DNA of 64,000 bases from Pseudomonas abyssi. Lineage in GTDB: Bacteria > Pseudomonadota > Gammaproteobacteria > Pseudomonadales > Pseudomonadaceae. The translations under genes and the position numbers were made by a program. Below, in pieces: positions 15,763 to 24,757 of this stretch. Location of the stretch: contig NZ_NTMR01000017.1 in the NCBI RefSeq assembly GCF_002307495.1, positions 1-64,000 on the forward strand. Direction: 5' to 3'. The notes under the pieces were generated by a model, which ran no database searches, had not been told where the DNA came from, and was given only the letters and a program-made list of their open reading frames with translations. Numbering within the stretch: the stretch's first letter is position 1; each line of letters begins with the position of its first letter.

Positions 15763-17889
15763 TCAGAGCCAATTCCAGGAAAACCCGGCGTACACGCCAA
15801 AACCTTCGCCGGGCGTCAGGCGCGCCGCCTCTACGCCGTTATCGTTGTAGCCGGGCGTCACGGTGGCCGCGTAATGCTCATCGGTCAGGTTGCGCAGCTC
15901 AAGCCATGTCTGCCAATCGCGCTTCGGCGCGTCATAACCGACAACCGCGCCGAAAATCGTGTAGGAATCCGCATTCCAGGAGTTGGCGTAGTCCACCGGC
16001 ACCTTGGAGGCATACTGGGTATTCAACCCAACGTAGACGCCGGCCGGATGCTGGTAACGTACCTCACCCTGATAGTAATGCCGTGGCAGGCCGGGCAGCG
16101 CGTTGCTGCCAAAGGTGTCGTCGTCCCGGTAATGGAAGTCGCTGAAGGTATAGGCCTGACGCAGCGCCAGCGCGCCCAACTCATCGCCCTGCCACAGGGT
16201 GCTGGTCAAACCGGCTTCTATACCCTGATGCACGGTGGCGCTGGCGTTGGACTCGTACCGGTCTCCCGGCTCGATCTCAACGGTCAGCAGCTCGTGATTA
16301 ACCCGCGAGTAGTACCAAGCCAAGTCCCACAAACCAACGACCGAATCGCCACGCGCGCCGACTTCAAAGGTCGTCGCAGTCTGGTTATCCAGGCTGACCG
16401 GCGTGCTTTGACGTCTACTCCAGGGCTGAGTGCTCCGATCGAACCGCGTCGGCGAGCCCCAGATCATCGACCACGGGTGCGGCGGTTCAACCGAGCGGGA
16501 CAAGTTACCGTACACCTCGGTGCCGGATTCCAGCTGATAACGCAGGCCCAGGCGCGGCGCGTAATCCCAGGTGCCCTCATCCAGACGCTCATTGGTCTCC
16601 GGCCAGGTGACCTCGACCTCGCGCTGGGTGTAGATCAGTGCCAGTCCGCTGCTCAGCCACAGGCGTGGGGCCAGCTCCAGCTGGTTACTGATATGCAGCA
16701 CGTTATCCGAGCCCTGATGCTCATATTTGCGCATCAGCGTGCCAACCGGGTAGACCGTGCCATTGGCGTTGAGCGGCTGGTAGGCGGTTTCCTTCGAATC
16801 GCTGCTGGGCAGATTGGTGGTCGTCCGCCAGCCGACGGTGGTATTCGAATTCAGTCCGAACAGCTGGTGCTCATGCTTATAGTTGAGCGTGGCGCTGATG
16901 TCGCTGTAATCCACCCGGATGCGGTACGGGCTTTCCATCAGGTCCATCGGGTAATGGTGATAAACCAGCCCCATCTCCAGCGTGCTGACGTCGTCCAGAC
17001 GCAATGTGGTCTTGTTGGCCAGCCAGGTGCTGCCCGGCTGCTCGCGCTTGGCGTCGCGGGCAATGTTGGCCGGGTTGGCCTGGGTCGGGTCGTCGTCGAT
17101 CTGCGACTGGGTCAAACGCCCCGGGCTCTGGTGTTCGGTCTCGCGATAACGCAGGTAGAAACGGGTTTCCAGATCCGGAGTCAGCTGCAGGCCGACGTTG
17201 GCGACCACACCCTTGCCACTGCCGGCGGCGTGATCCTGCTGGCCGTCGTAGTGCAGGTCGGTGATACCCACGTAATAATCCAGATCACCGATTACCTGAC
17301 CGGATGCGATATGGCGCTTTAGGTAACCGTCGCTGCCCGCCTCCATGCGCAGCTGCAGACGCGGCGCATCAAAACCGCTGCGGGTGATGTAATCGACCGC
17401 CCCGCCCAGCGCCAGCGCACCGCGCTCAAAGCCGTTGGCCCCGCGCAGCACCTCCGCGCGACTGAGCCACAGCGGCTCCAGCAGCTCATAGGGCGTACCG
17501 CCCGAACCGGTCAATGGCAGGCCATCGAGCAGAATATGGTTACCGGAGGCATGGGCACCGGGGCCACGGTTGATACCCGAACCACGGATGCTGATCTTCA
17601 CACCCTCGTTGCCGGGAGACTGGGCATACACGCCCGGCTGATAAGCCAGCACATCAGCGACGCCAGCGACCCGCCCCTGCTCAACCTGCTGCATATCAAC
17701 CAGATTGGTACCGCCGGGCACCTCGTTCAGCGCCTCACGAGCCTTGGCGACCTCATCGTACTTCTGCCCCGCAACGGTAATCGCGTCCAGTTGGGCAACG
17801 TCATCGGCCTGGGCGAACGCGGGTGATGCCATCAGACAGGCAAGAAACAACGGCGCCAGACGTTCCGGCGGGGAGATCAGGTTGGACAT
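15763..17889 (-). CDS. TonB-dependent outer-membrane receptor
   Basis: The 708-residue protein begins MSNLISPPERLAPLFLACLMASPAFA, a signal peptide. A TonB box-like LDAITVAG and a plug domain follow (IRGSGINRGPGAHASGNHILLDGLPL, RGANGFERGALALGGAVDYITR). It ends as a beta-barrel with a terminal aromatic-rich strand (GFSWNWL). It imports ferric chelates or another scarce ligand using TonB energy. The start at 17889 was chosen because the signal peptide begins there; the frame runs further upstream without support. It converges on the PepSY/flavoreductase operon, suggesting the operon reduces what this receptor imports. The ligand is unknown. Confidence 0.85.
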   Translation of the reverse strand: MSNLISPPERLAPLFLACLMASPAFAQADDVAQLDAITVAGQKYDEVAKAREALNEVPGGTNLVDMQQVEQGRVAGVADVLAYQPGVYAQSPGNEGVKISIRGSGINRGPGAHASGNHILLDGLPLTGSGGTPYELLEPLWLSRAEVLRGANGFERGALALGGAVDYITRSGFDAPRLQLRMEAGSDGYLKRHIASGQVIGDLDYYVGITDLHYDGQQDHAAGSGKGVVANVGLQLTPDLETRFYLRYRETEHQSPGRLTQSQIDDDPTQANPANIARDAKREQPGSTWLANKTTLRLDDVSTLEMGLVYHHYPMDLMESPYRIRVDYSDISATLNYKHEHQLFGLNSNTTVGWRTTTNLPSSDSKETAYQPLNANGTVYPVGTLMRKYEHQGSDNVLHISNQLELAPRLWLSSGLALIYTQREVEVTWPETNERLDEGTWDYAPRLGLRYQLESGTEVYGNLSRSVEPPHPWSMIWGSPTRFDRSTQPWSRRQSTPVSLDNQTATTFEVGARGDSVVGLWDLAWYYSRVNHELLTVEIEPGDRYESNASATVHQGIEAGLTSTLWQGDELGALALRQAYTFSDFHYRDDDTFGSNALPGLPRHYYQGEVRYQHPAGVYVGLNTQYASKVPVDYANSWNADSYTIFGAVVGYDAPKRDWQTWLELRNLTDEHYAATVTPGYNDNGVEAARLTPGEGFGVYAGFSWNWL

Positions 17890-17914
17890 GCAGTGACTCC
17901 GGCAACAGACAGGG

Positions 17915-17935
17915 AAAATGCGAACGGCGCATTTT
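17915..17935. repeat. Inverted repeat upstream of the first TonB receptor gene
   Basis: AAAATGCG at 17915-17922 and CGCATTTT at 17928-17935 form a perfect 8-bp inverted repeat with a 5-base spacer, 26 bp upstream of the ATG of the minus-strand receptor gene. The spacing differs from a classic Fur 7-1-7 site. It could be an operator or a leader hairpin. Confidence 0.5.
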
Positions 17936-18104
17936 ACTGGTTTCCCCCGCCCGAACAACCAAGCGCCAATGCCGTACAGCGAACGTATGGTCAAGGGCGA
18001 TCCGGGTGCCGATTGGTGACGGCGGCGGTGCCGCCACCTGGGGTGCATGCCACTATTCGCAAGGCGACCTTCCCCGACTACGACAGCACGGCTCCCAAGC
18101 CTGA

Positions 18105-20186
18105 TCAGAAGCTGTAACGCGCCGCCATCCCCAGCGTCATCGGCGCACCCACATCAAGCAGGTTGTCGCTCTGGTTGTTGGTGATGTAACGCTCGTCGAA
18201 CAGGTTGCGCACATAACCACTGACCGTCAGATCGCCTATCGGATATTCCGCATTCAGATTGACCAGCACCACGCTGTCGTTGTGGCGCTCGCCCGTCACC
18301 TCACGCGCCGCGTTGGTGTTGAAGTTGGAAATGCTCTTGCCCTGGTAGACCGTATCCACACCCAGCATCAGCCCATTGCCGAAGGTGTAGTTGGCGCCGA
18401 GGTTAGCCATGGTCTTGGGCGCGAAGACAAACTCGCGGCCGCTGAGGTCGACGCCGTCGCGGACAAAGTCCTCGTACTTGGTGTCGTTGTAGGCAAATCC
18501 CGCGTTGAGCAGCCACTGGGCGTTGAGCAGATACTCGGCCGACAGCTCCAGGCCGATCATACGGCTGCTGGCCGCGTTGGCCACCTGCACGGTGTTGTCA
18601 CTGAGGTTGAGGAAGGACACCTGCTGGTCCTTCCAGTCGGTGTGATAAAGATTGGCGCTGGTGCGCAGACGGCGATCCAGCCAGCTGGCGCGCCAGGCCA
18701 GTTCAAAGGTGCTGGTGAACTCGGGGTCGTAGCTGTCATGCGCCGCCCGGGTGCGGACGTTGACACCGCCGCTGCGATAACCGCGTTGCCAGGTCAGGCC
18801 AATCAGCTGGGTGTCGGACAGGTCATGGCTGATGCCGATCTTGGGCAGCAAGACACTGGAGCTGAGCTTTTCATCAGCCACCGGATCGGTGGCAATGCCC
18901 AAGGCATCTACCGGGTAGACGATCTCGGTGTGGTTCTTCTCATGGTCCCACCGCAGGCCGGAGATCAGCTCCCAGTCCTCGACGAAGCGCCAGTTCACTT
19001 CGGTGAACAGCGCCTGACTGTTGATGGTGGTATCGCCCTGCTGATCCAGCAGCACGGTACCGTTGTTGACCAGTTGGTCGTCGATCTTGCCGCTGGAGCG
19101 CCCCAGATACAGGCCGACCAGTCCATCCAGTTGATCGGACGAGTAGCCCAAACGCAGCTCCTGGCTGGCCAGGCTTTGTTCGTGGTGGCGCGGTGATATC
19201 TGAGTAACGGTCGGCAACCGGTCAAAATCCAGCACCGAGTGATACTCGGACCAAGTGCCTGAGGTGACGCTGGTCAGCACCAGGCTGTCGGACAGGTCGT
19301 AGTCCAGTCGGGCCGTTGCGGTGGTCTGCTCCAGCGTGTTGTGGGTCTCGGTATTTTCGTAAAGCTTGAAATAGTCCGGCTTGCCGGCCGTCGCAGCCAC
19401 GGCGTTAACGCCACTGCGCTGCTCGGTGCGCGCCAGCGTCAGCAGCAGCTCGGCCTCATCTGACGGCAGAATCAGCAACTTGCCGCGCACATTGCTGGTA
19501 CGCAGCAGGTTGGCGTCCTTGTTCAGCGTAGCATTGTCGATGTAACCGTCCTGGGTCTGGTAATCAACGGCGATACGGCCGGCCATTACGCCATCAACCA
19601 GCGCGCCATTGGCCATCGCGGACGCGCCCTGCTCGCCGTAGTTGCCGACGTTGCCGCGCACGGCGAACTCCGGATCAAAATGCGGATTGCGCGTCTGCAT
19701 GACGATGGCACCGGCCAGCGAGTTGCGCCCCTGCGTGGTGGACTGCGCCCCACGGTAGATCTCTATCTGCTCCACATCCCAAAGCGGCAGCGGGTTAAGT
19801 GTCAGCAGCCGGTTTACCTGCAGGGCGTCGTCCACATACACCGAGACGGCACCATTCATCGCCGCCGGGCCTTGATCGTCAAAGCCGGTGACCGGAATAC
19901 CGCGGATGCCCCAGTTCTCGTTGCCCGACTGGGCATACACACCGGACGTGCGCTCAAACACGCTCTGCAGGTCAACGTCGCCGTGATCGCGCAAATCGTC
20001 AGCCGTCACCACCGCGACACTGGAGAGTGTGCGCTCGGCGGTACGCTCTATCTTCTCGCCGGTAACCACGATCGAGTCCAGATACAGAGTCTGCACCTGC
20101 TCGTCATCAGCTGCAGCAGCTGACGTCGCCGTGATCGCGCCCAAGGTAACCGCTACCGCCAGGCTGGTACGCGTGAACTGCTTCAT
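18105..20186 (-). CDS. TonB-dependent siderophore-type receptor
   Basis: The 693-residue protein has a signal peptide (MKQFTRTSLAVAVTLGAITATSAAAA). A TonB box region LDSIVVTGEKIER and a plug follow (DLQSVFERTSGVYAQSGNENWGIRGI, IEIYRGAQSTTQGRNSLAGAIVMQTR), then a 22-strand-type barrel ending GMAARYSF with terminal Phe. The barrel text (GYIDNATLNKD, YFLPVDAL-like loops, GYVRNLFDERY) resembles FyuA/pesticin-like siderophore receptors. The start ATG at 20186 has AGGAG nearby on its strand. It is divergent from an AraC regulator and has a Fur-like sequence upstream, so iron control is likely. The cognate siderophore is not evident. Confidence 0.85.
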   Translation of the reverse strand: MKQFTRTSLAVAVTLGAITATSAAAADDEQVQTLYLDSIVVTGEKIERTAERTLSSVAVVTADDLRDHGDVDLQSVFERTSGVYAQSGNENWGIRGIPVTGFDDQGPAAMNGAVSVYVDDALQVNRLLTLNPLPLWDVEQIEIYRGAQSTTQGRNSLAGAIVMQTRNPHFDPEFAVRGNVGNYGEQGASAMANGALVDGVMAGRIAVDYQTQDGYIDNATLNKDANLLRTSNVRGKLLILPSDEAELLLTLARTEQRSGVNAVAATAGKPDYFKLYENTETHNTLEQTTATARLDYDLSDSLVLTSVTSGTWSEYHSVLDFDRLPTVTQISPRHHEQSLASQELRLGYSSDQLDGLVGLYLGRSSGKIDDQLVNNGTVLLDQQGDTTINSQALFTEVNWRFVEDWELISGLRWDHEKNHTEIVYPVDALGIATDPVADEKLSSSVLLPKIGISHDLSDTQLIGLTWQRGYRSGGVNVRTRAAHDSYDPEFTSTFELAWRASWLDRRLRTSANLYHTDWKDQQVSFLNLSDNTVQVANAASSRMIGLELSAEYLLNAQWLLNAGFAYNDTKYEDFVRDGVDLSGREFVFAPKTMANLGANYTFGNGLMLGVDTVYQGKSISNFNTNAAREVTGERHNDSVVLVNLNAEYPIGDLTVSGYVRNLFDERYITNNQSDNLLDVGAPMTLGMAARYSF

Positions 20187-20240
20187 CCGCGCATGACTCC
20201 TTTCCTGAACATGACTGACGACACGGCCAATTCGGTGGGT

Positions 20241-20272
20241 GCAAAATATTATCAATTGCAATCGTATTTGCA
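20241..20272. promoter_or_regulatory. AT-rich Fur-box-like region between TonB receptor and AraC genes
   Basis: The segment contains ATTATCAATTGCAAT, whose reverse strand reads ATTGCAATTGATAAT, with several GATAAT-like half-sites in the usual Fur spacing. It lies 55-86 bp upstream of the receptor ATG. The match is partial, so Fur control is a reasonable inference and not certain. Confidence 0.45.
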
Positions 20273-20389
20273 AGATTTACTTGCTGGCCGCCCGCCGCCA
20301 GCAAGCCCATGATGGCGCGATCTGCACTTGTTCAGCGGGATCGTGCTAGCGACACTGGGCGCTGTCCATCGCGCCCAGGTCTCCCCCTC

Positions 20390-21487
20390 ATGCCACAACC
20401 AGCGCCGTCCGCCTCCGCCGAGCACTTCGAGAAGGTCCTCAAGGGTCTGCGTGCCTGTGTGCCGAGCGATCCGCTGGAGGCCGCGCTAGTACGCCATCAG
20501 CTGCGCGGCATGTCTGCCAGAGAGCGGGTTCCGCTGGTAGCAATCCGGCAGCTGGTAGAGGAGCTGGCCCAGCAGCAGCAAGACCCATGGCTGCTGGTAC
20601 GCGCGTTCAGTCATCTGGATTATTCGGCTGCGTTTTTGGCGACAACCTACCTGGGCAACGCGCGCACCCTGCGCGATGCTATCCAGCTGAGCCAGCGCTA
20701 TCTGGACCAGAACAGTGGTCTCGCCACCCTGTCGCTTGAACAAAGCGGGCCGTTGGCGAGCATCATCGTCACCCCCAATGCCCAGGTGAGTGCGAGCGAT
20801 CAGCAGTTGGTTGCCATGCTGTATGGCGTGCTGCGCACGTGCCAGGGGCTCGGTTTACAGCAGGCGTCGGCCGGCATCGCCGCCATGCCGGAGCAGGCGC
20901 TTGCAGCATGCCGCCAGCTGCTGCGCATACCAGTCACGCGGCTGGACGGTGCCCTGCGGGTGGAGCTGCACTTTCCGGCGCTGGAGCTGGCGCGCGCACT
21001 GAACGCCAACCAGCCAAACATCGCGCGACTGGCCAGACGAGAGCGCCAACTGATTCGCAACCGCGCCAACCACCGTTGGAGTGAATCCGTTCAGCTGCTG
21101 CTCGGCGCGCTGTTGCCACGAGGCGAAACGCGCCTGTCGCGCTGCGCCAGTCTGCTGGCCGTGGCGCCCCGCACATTGCAACGACACCTGACCGCAGAGC
21201 AGCAACCGTTCAACGAGCTGCTCAGCACCGTTCGCCGGCAACTCTGCCTGGAGTACCTGCGCGACGGGCATCGCGACGACACCCTGGCGTTGCTGCTGGG
21301 CTACCGCCAAACCAGCCAGTTTTACCGTCAGTTTCGCCTGTGGTTCGACTGCTCACCGAGCCAGCTGCGCACCCGCCTTGCACCTGAAACACCCACAACA
21401 ACCACAACAAGAGGACGCATCCATGCGCCGCCGCACCCTGCTCCCTACCCTGCTCCTGCCCTTGGCTCTCACCGCGAACGCTGCTGA
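20390..21487 (+). CDS. AraC-family transcriptional regulator
   Basis: The 365-residue protein has an N-terminal ligand-sensing domain of the arabinose-binding/OruR-like type. A C-terminal AraC double helix-turn-helix spans about residues 235-335 (RCASLLAVAPRTLQRHLTAEQQPFNELLSTVRR and LLLGYRQTSQFYRQFRLWFDCSPSQLR). It is divergent from the TonB receptor and runs into the M20 peptidase gene, which it overlaps by 65 bp through a low-complexity PTTTTTRGRIHAPPHPAP tail; it may regulate either. The start ATG at 20390 lacks a strong ribosome site; an upstream ATG at 20309 is possible but adds non-conserved sequence. Confidence 0.82.
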   Translation: MPQPAPSASAEHFEKVLKGLRACVPSDPLEAALVRHQLRGMSARERVPLVAIRQLVEELAQQQQDPWLLVRAFSHLDYSAAFLATTYLGNARTLRDAIQLSQRYLDQNSGLATLSLEQSGPLASIIVTPNAQVSASDQQLVAMLYGVLRTCQGLGLQQASAGIAAMPEQALAACRQLLRIPVTRLDGALRVELHFPALELARALNANQPNIARLARRERQLIRNRANHRWSESVQLLLGALLPRGETRLSRCASLLAVAPRTLQRHLTAEQQPFNELLSTVRRQLCLEYLRDGHRDDTLALLLGYRQTSQFYRQFRLWFDCSPSQLRTRLAPETPTTTTTRGRIHAPPHPAPYPAPALGSHRERC

Positions 21488-22745
21488 GTACACGCTCGAC
21501 GAACGCCTGGCCCGCAGCGCCGAGGCAATCCAGCCAAAAGCCATCGCCTGGCGCCACGACATCCACCAGCATCCTGAGTTGGGTAATCAGGAGCACCGCA
21601 CTGCTGCGCTGGTCGCCGAACACTTGCGCCATTTGGGGATGGAGGTAGAAACCGGCGTTGGCACCACTGGCGTCGTCGGCTTGTTGAAAGGCGGTAGACC
21701 CGGCCCGGTCGTCGCCCTGCGCGCCGACATGGATGCCCTACCCGTACTGGAGGCCACCGGCCTGCCCTTCGCGTCCCAAGTCCGTCAACAGTACCAGGGC
21801 GAAGAGCGTCCGGTGATGCACGCCTGTGGCCACGACGCCCACGTCGCCATCCTGATGGCTACCGCCGAGGTGCTGGCGGGCCTGAAGGACGAGCTCCCGG
21901 GGAGCGTGAAGTTTATCTTCCAACCTGCCGAGGAAGGTCCCAGCGACTACGTCTACGATGGCCAACGGCACTTTGGCGCGCGGCAGCTGGTTGAGGCTGG
22001 CGTGATGGAGAACCCAGACGTTGCTGCGGTGTTTGGCCTGCACGTGACTGCCTCCATGCCAACCGGGCTGATCGGTTATCGCAGTGGGCCGGTGATGGCC
22101 AGTTCGGGTGATCTGCATATCCGCGTGCAGGGCAAACAGACCCACGGTGCCCAGCCCTGGGACGGGGTCGACCCGATCGTTACCAGCGCCCAGATCATCA
22201 ACGGCTTGCAGACCATCGTCAGTCGACAGACCAACATCATGCCGGCACCGGCTGTGGTCACCATCGGCACCATCAACGGCGGCAGCCGTCACAACATCAT
22301 TCCGGATGAAGTCGTCATGACCGGTACCGTGCGCACCTTCGGCGACCAGGTGCAGCAGCAGGTCAACGAGCGAATAGAGCGCACTGCCAGGGGCATTGCC
22401 GAGGCTGCGGGTGCCAGCGCCGATGTAAGGATCGTGGATAACTACCTCACCACCACCAACCACCCGACGCTGACCGAGCAAATGGTGCCGACCCTGCAGC
22501 GGGCGGCGCATGAACGCGTGGTGGTTTCACCGATGGTGACGGGCTCAGAGGACTTTTCCTACTACGCCAATGAAGCGCCGGGCCTGTTCGTGTTTCTCGG
22601 GGTGACCCCGATGGCCCGGATGGGCAAGGCAGCGCCCAATCATGCTCCAGGCTTCATCATCGACGATGCCGCCCTGCTGACCGGCGTCAGAACACTGAGC
22701 ATGCTGGCCAGCGATTACCTGCAGCAGGCCCGCTCTGCGGAGTGA
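21423..22745 (+). CDS. Exported M20-family amidohydrolase / carboxypeptidase
   Basis: The 440-residue protein has a signal peptide (MRRRTLLPTLLLPLALTANA). It carries the M20D metallopeptidase motifs: WRHDIHQHPELGNQE, the metal site ALRADMDALPV, the bridging HACGHDAH, PAEEG with the catalytic glutamate, and GSEDFSYY near the C-terminus. Relatives remove N-acyl groups from amino acids (hippurate, indole-acyl or acetyl amides) using two divalent metals. The signal peptide places it in the periplasm. Its start lies inside the 3' end of the AraC gene, suggesting joint transcription. A GC-rich hairpin follows the gene. Confidence 0.87.
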   Translation: MRRRTLLPTLLLPLALTANAAEYTLDERLARSAEAIQPKAIAWRHDIHQHPELGNQEHRTAALVAEHLRHLGMEVETGVGTTGVVGLLKGGRPGPVVALRADMDALPVLEATGLPFASQVRQQYQGEERPVMHACGHDAHVAILMATAEVLAGLKDELPGSVKFIFQPAEEGPSDYVYDGQRHFGARQLVEAGVMENPDVAAVFGLHVTASMPTGLIGYRSGPVMASSGDLHIRVQGKQTHGAQPWDGVDPIVTSAQIINGLQTIVSRQTNIMPAPAVVTIGTINGGSRHNIIPDEVVMTGTVRTFGDQVQQQVNERIERTARGIAEAAGASADVRIVDNYLTTTNHPTLTEQMVPTLQRAAHERVVVSPMVTGSEDFSYYANEAPGLFVFLGVTPMARMGKAAPNHAPGFIIDDAALLTGVRTLSMLASDYLQQARSAE

Positions 22746-22755
22746 ACGGCAACGT

Positions 22756-22781
22756 CCCGGCACCGCGCTAGCGGCGCCGGG
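22756..22781 (+). terminator. GC-rich hairpin after the M20 peptidase gene
   Basis: CCCGGCACCGC (22756-22766) pairs with GCGGCGCCGGG (22771-22781) around the loop GCTA, with one mismatch. It starts 11 bp after the stop codon. No T-tract follows, so it may be a weak terminator or an mRNA 3'-end stabiliser. Confidence 0.4.
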
Positions 22782-22847
22782 CAAAGTGACGACGCGTATC
22801 GCCTGATCGAATGGCCTCCGCTTGATGTACAACACAGAACCAGCGGC

Positions 22848-23010
22848 TAGGGTCTGTTGCCGTTTCGTTCGCCCGCCTGTTGCAGCCTGTAAAGCCGCCA
22901 ACCAAGGAGCGAGAAGCGCAGTGTGGTCATTCCACATAAGCGACCGACAACGCAGCATGGCCGAAAAATGGCCTCCGGCAGGCGGATGAACGAAACGGCA
23001 ACAGGCCCTA
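22848..23010. mobile_element. Miniature inverted-repeat element, family A, short copy (163 bp)
   Basis: The left end TAGGGTCTGTTGCCGTTTCG and the right end (reverse complement TAGGGCCTGTTGCCGTTTCG) match each other over about 32 bp and match the ends of the 342-bp copy at 7122-7463. The inner 22880-22910 segment (AAAGCCGCCAACCAAGGAGC) also matches the left arm of the long copy. It encodes nothing. Its right end supplies the TAG stop of the neighbouring minus-strand gene (CTA at 23008-23010). Confidence 0.8.
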
Positions 23011-23958
23011 ACCCTTCGGCCAGATCCCGGTCCGCTTCAACGCCGGAGAGAAGGTCCCAAACTCCCAGCGCAGACGCGACCCGCCTGGACGCCAGACCGC
23101 CTGTTCAACCTGCAGATGCCACAGGTGCTCGACACCCTCGAAGCCGCCTGCATCAGGTATGTCCCACTCAAGCTCCACGCTGCCAGAGACCTGCAACAGG
23201 TCACCGCCGGCAAAGTCGACAAACAACAGTCCCGCACGCGGGTTAAGCAACAGGTTGCCAAGCGTGTTGAAGAAGCGATTGCCGGAAAATTCCGGCATGG
23301 TGAGGCGGTTGCCTTGCACTTTTACGAAACCGGGCCAGCCGCCGCGATGGGACACATCAACAGCAGGTTCGCGTCCCTCCTGCGGGACGCAACTGGCAAC
23401 AAAACAGGTATCGGCCAAAGCGATCAGCGCCCGCATCTGCTCGGTCAGGGTCGCCGAGTGGACGGCTGGTGAGCCGCCTGCAGACGGCCCGACAGCGGCG
23501 GTGAGCTGGCGCTGTTGAATAAACTGCGGACAGTTGCCGAAAGCCTGCGTTACCTGCACGCTCATGCCGGCGTGGTCGATCGCGTCAACGCGTCCGGACA
23601 AGCGGTTGCGCCGACGCGTCTGCAGATCGATACCCAGCAGACCCAGTGTACGGGTTTGCGCCACAGCAACCGCGCACGGATCCTGTTCGCTGAACAACGC
23701 GTCCAGTCGCAGCACGGAGGGATCAGGAGACCAGGCAAACCCTGGCTCACCTTCCAGCAGGCCAGCCCAGAGATCGCCCTGCGTCGATACCGTACCCGCC
23801 ACCACAAAGCGCAGCAGCGGATAGAACGCCCGATGCTGCTCGGGTAGCACCGGGCTCAGTACGCGCGGGCCCACTTCAGCCATGCGCTCGGCCACGCCGA
23901 GGCGGCGCTGCAGTTCCCGCTCACCCGCGTGCCATACAGACTGTTCAGGCTTGCTCAT
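23008..23958 (-). CDS. Pyridoxamine 5'-phosphate oxidase-family FMN-binding protein
   Basis: The 316-residue protein matches stand-alone flavin-reductase/PNPOx-like proteins. It has an N-terminal helical part (MSKPEQSVWHAGERELQRRLGV). The split-barrel flavin-binding core includes LADTCFVASCVPQEGREPAVDVSHRGG, the strand FSGNRFFNTLGNLLLNPRAGLLFVDFAGGDLLQVSGSVEL and the terminal EFGTFSPALKRTGIWPKG. Larger relatives carry added FAD and ferredoxin domains; this one ends here. The stop codon is provided by the terminal bases of a miniature element, so the gene could once have been longer. A role in redox detoxification is possible; the substrate is unknown. Confidence 0.75.
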   Translation of the reverse strand: MSKPEQSVWHAGERELQRRLGVAERMAEVGPRVLSPVLPEQHRAFYPLLRFVVAGTVSTQGDLWAGLLEGEPGFAWSPDPSVLRLDALFSEQDPCAVAVAQTRTLGLLGIDLQTRRRNRLSGRVDAIDHAGMSVQVTQAFGNCPQFIQQRQLTAAVGPSAGGSPAVHSATLTEQMRALIALADTCFVASCVPQEGREPAVDVSHRGGWPGFVKVQGNRLTMPEFSGNRFFNTLGNLLLNPRAGLLFVDFAGGDLLQVSGSVELEWDIPDAGGFEGVEHLWHLQVEQAVWRPGGSRLRWEFGTFSPALKRTGIWPKG

Positions 23959-23991
23959 GAGGCTGCTCTCCCCACGTGACCAGCAACGCCC

Positions 23992-24621
23992 TTATGCACT
24001 CTGCAGCCCCACCGCCGATCGCGCCATCGGCACAAACCCCGGCAGATCTTCAATCTGCGCCAACCAGGCTTGCACGCGCGGATAGTGGGTGAGCGACACG
24101 TTGCCTTCGGGTGCATGGGCTACATAGCTGTACAGCGCGATATCGGCGATGGTGACCTGCTCGCCGGCGAGATAGCGGCTGGCAGTCAGCGTGCTCTCCA
24201 GCAAACGCAGCAGCTCATGCGCGGCAGTGATGGTGCTCGGCGCATCGAAGGGGGCGCCAAACAGCGTAATCAGGCGCGCCCGCGCAGGCCCGGCTGCCAA
24301 CTCACCGGCAGCAACCGACAACCAGCGCTGCACGCGCGCCGCCCCGACAGCATCACATGGCAACCAGCGATCAGTCGGGTCGTACTGGCTGGCCAGGTAA
24401 ACCAGAATAGCGTTCGAGTCGCTCAGCACCGCGCCGCGATCTTCGATCACCGGCACCTGGCCAAAGCTGTTGAGAGCCAAAAAGGCCGGCTGCTTGTGCG
24501 CACCAGCGGCAAGGTCGACGAAGACGGTTTCGTAGGGAAGGTTCAACAGCGACAGCATCAACTCGACGCGATGCGCGTGACCAGACAACGGATAGCGATA
24601 AAACGTGATCGAATGTGACAT
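23992..24621 (-). CDS. Glutathione S-transferase
   Basis: The 209-residue protein shows a thioredoxin-fold N-terminal domain ([22 protein letters not shown], the cis-proline F-G-Q-V-P-V and the glutathione-binding SNAILVYLA) and an all-helical C-terminal domain with the N-capping D-I-A-L-Y-S-Y motif. It conjugates glutathione to electrophiles, or acts in isomerisation or peroxide detoxification. The start at 24621 has GGAG five bases upstream. It sits in a minus-strand run with two LysR genes. A clear paralogue lies on the ICE at 45736-46350, next to another LysR of the same type. Confidence 0.85.
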   Translation of the reverse strand: MSHSITFYRYPLSGHAHRVELMLSLLNLPYETVFVDLAAGAHKQPAFLALNSFGQVPVIEDRGAVLSDSNAILVYLASQYDPTDRWLPCDAVGAARVQRWLSVAAGELAAGPARARLITLFGAPFDAPSTITAAHELLRLLESTLTASRYLAGEQVTIADIALYSYVAHAPEGNVSLTHYPRVQAWLAQIEDLPGFVPMARSAVGLQSA

Positions 24622-24757
24622 GGAAGACTCCAATAATAGCGTGATGCACAACGGGTAAATGCGCCTGCCGCAGATGCCCTAGGGAGTCTTATCTTGATAC
24701 CCCACACGGATGTGCGGAATAACCACAAACTGCAATCCTTTATTGCGACTTATGAAA

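Noticed and set aside
15676..17322. Long plus-strand frame of 548 codons
   Set aside because: It is antisense to the TonB receptor gene, starts inside the family B element and has no domain pattern.
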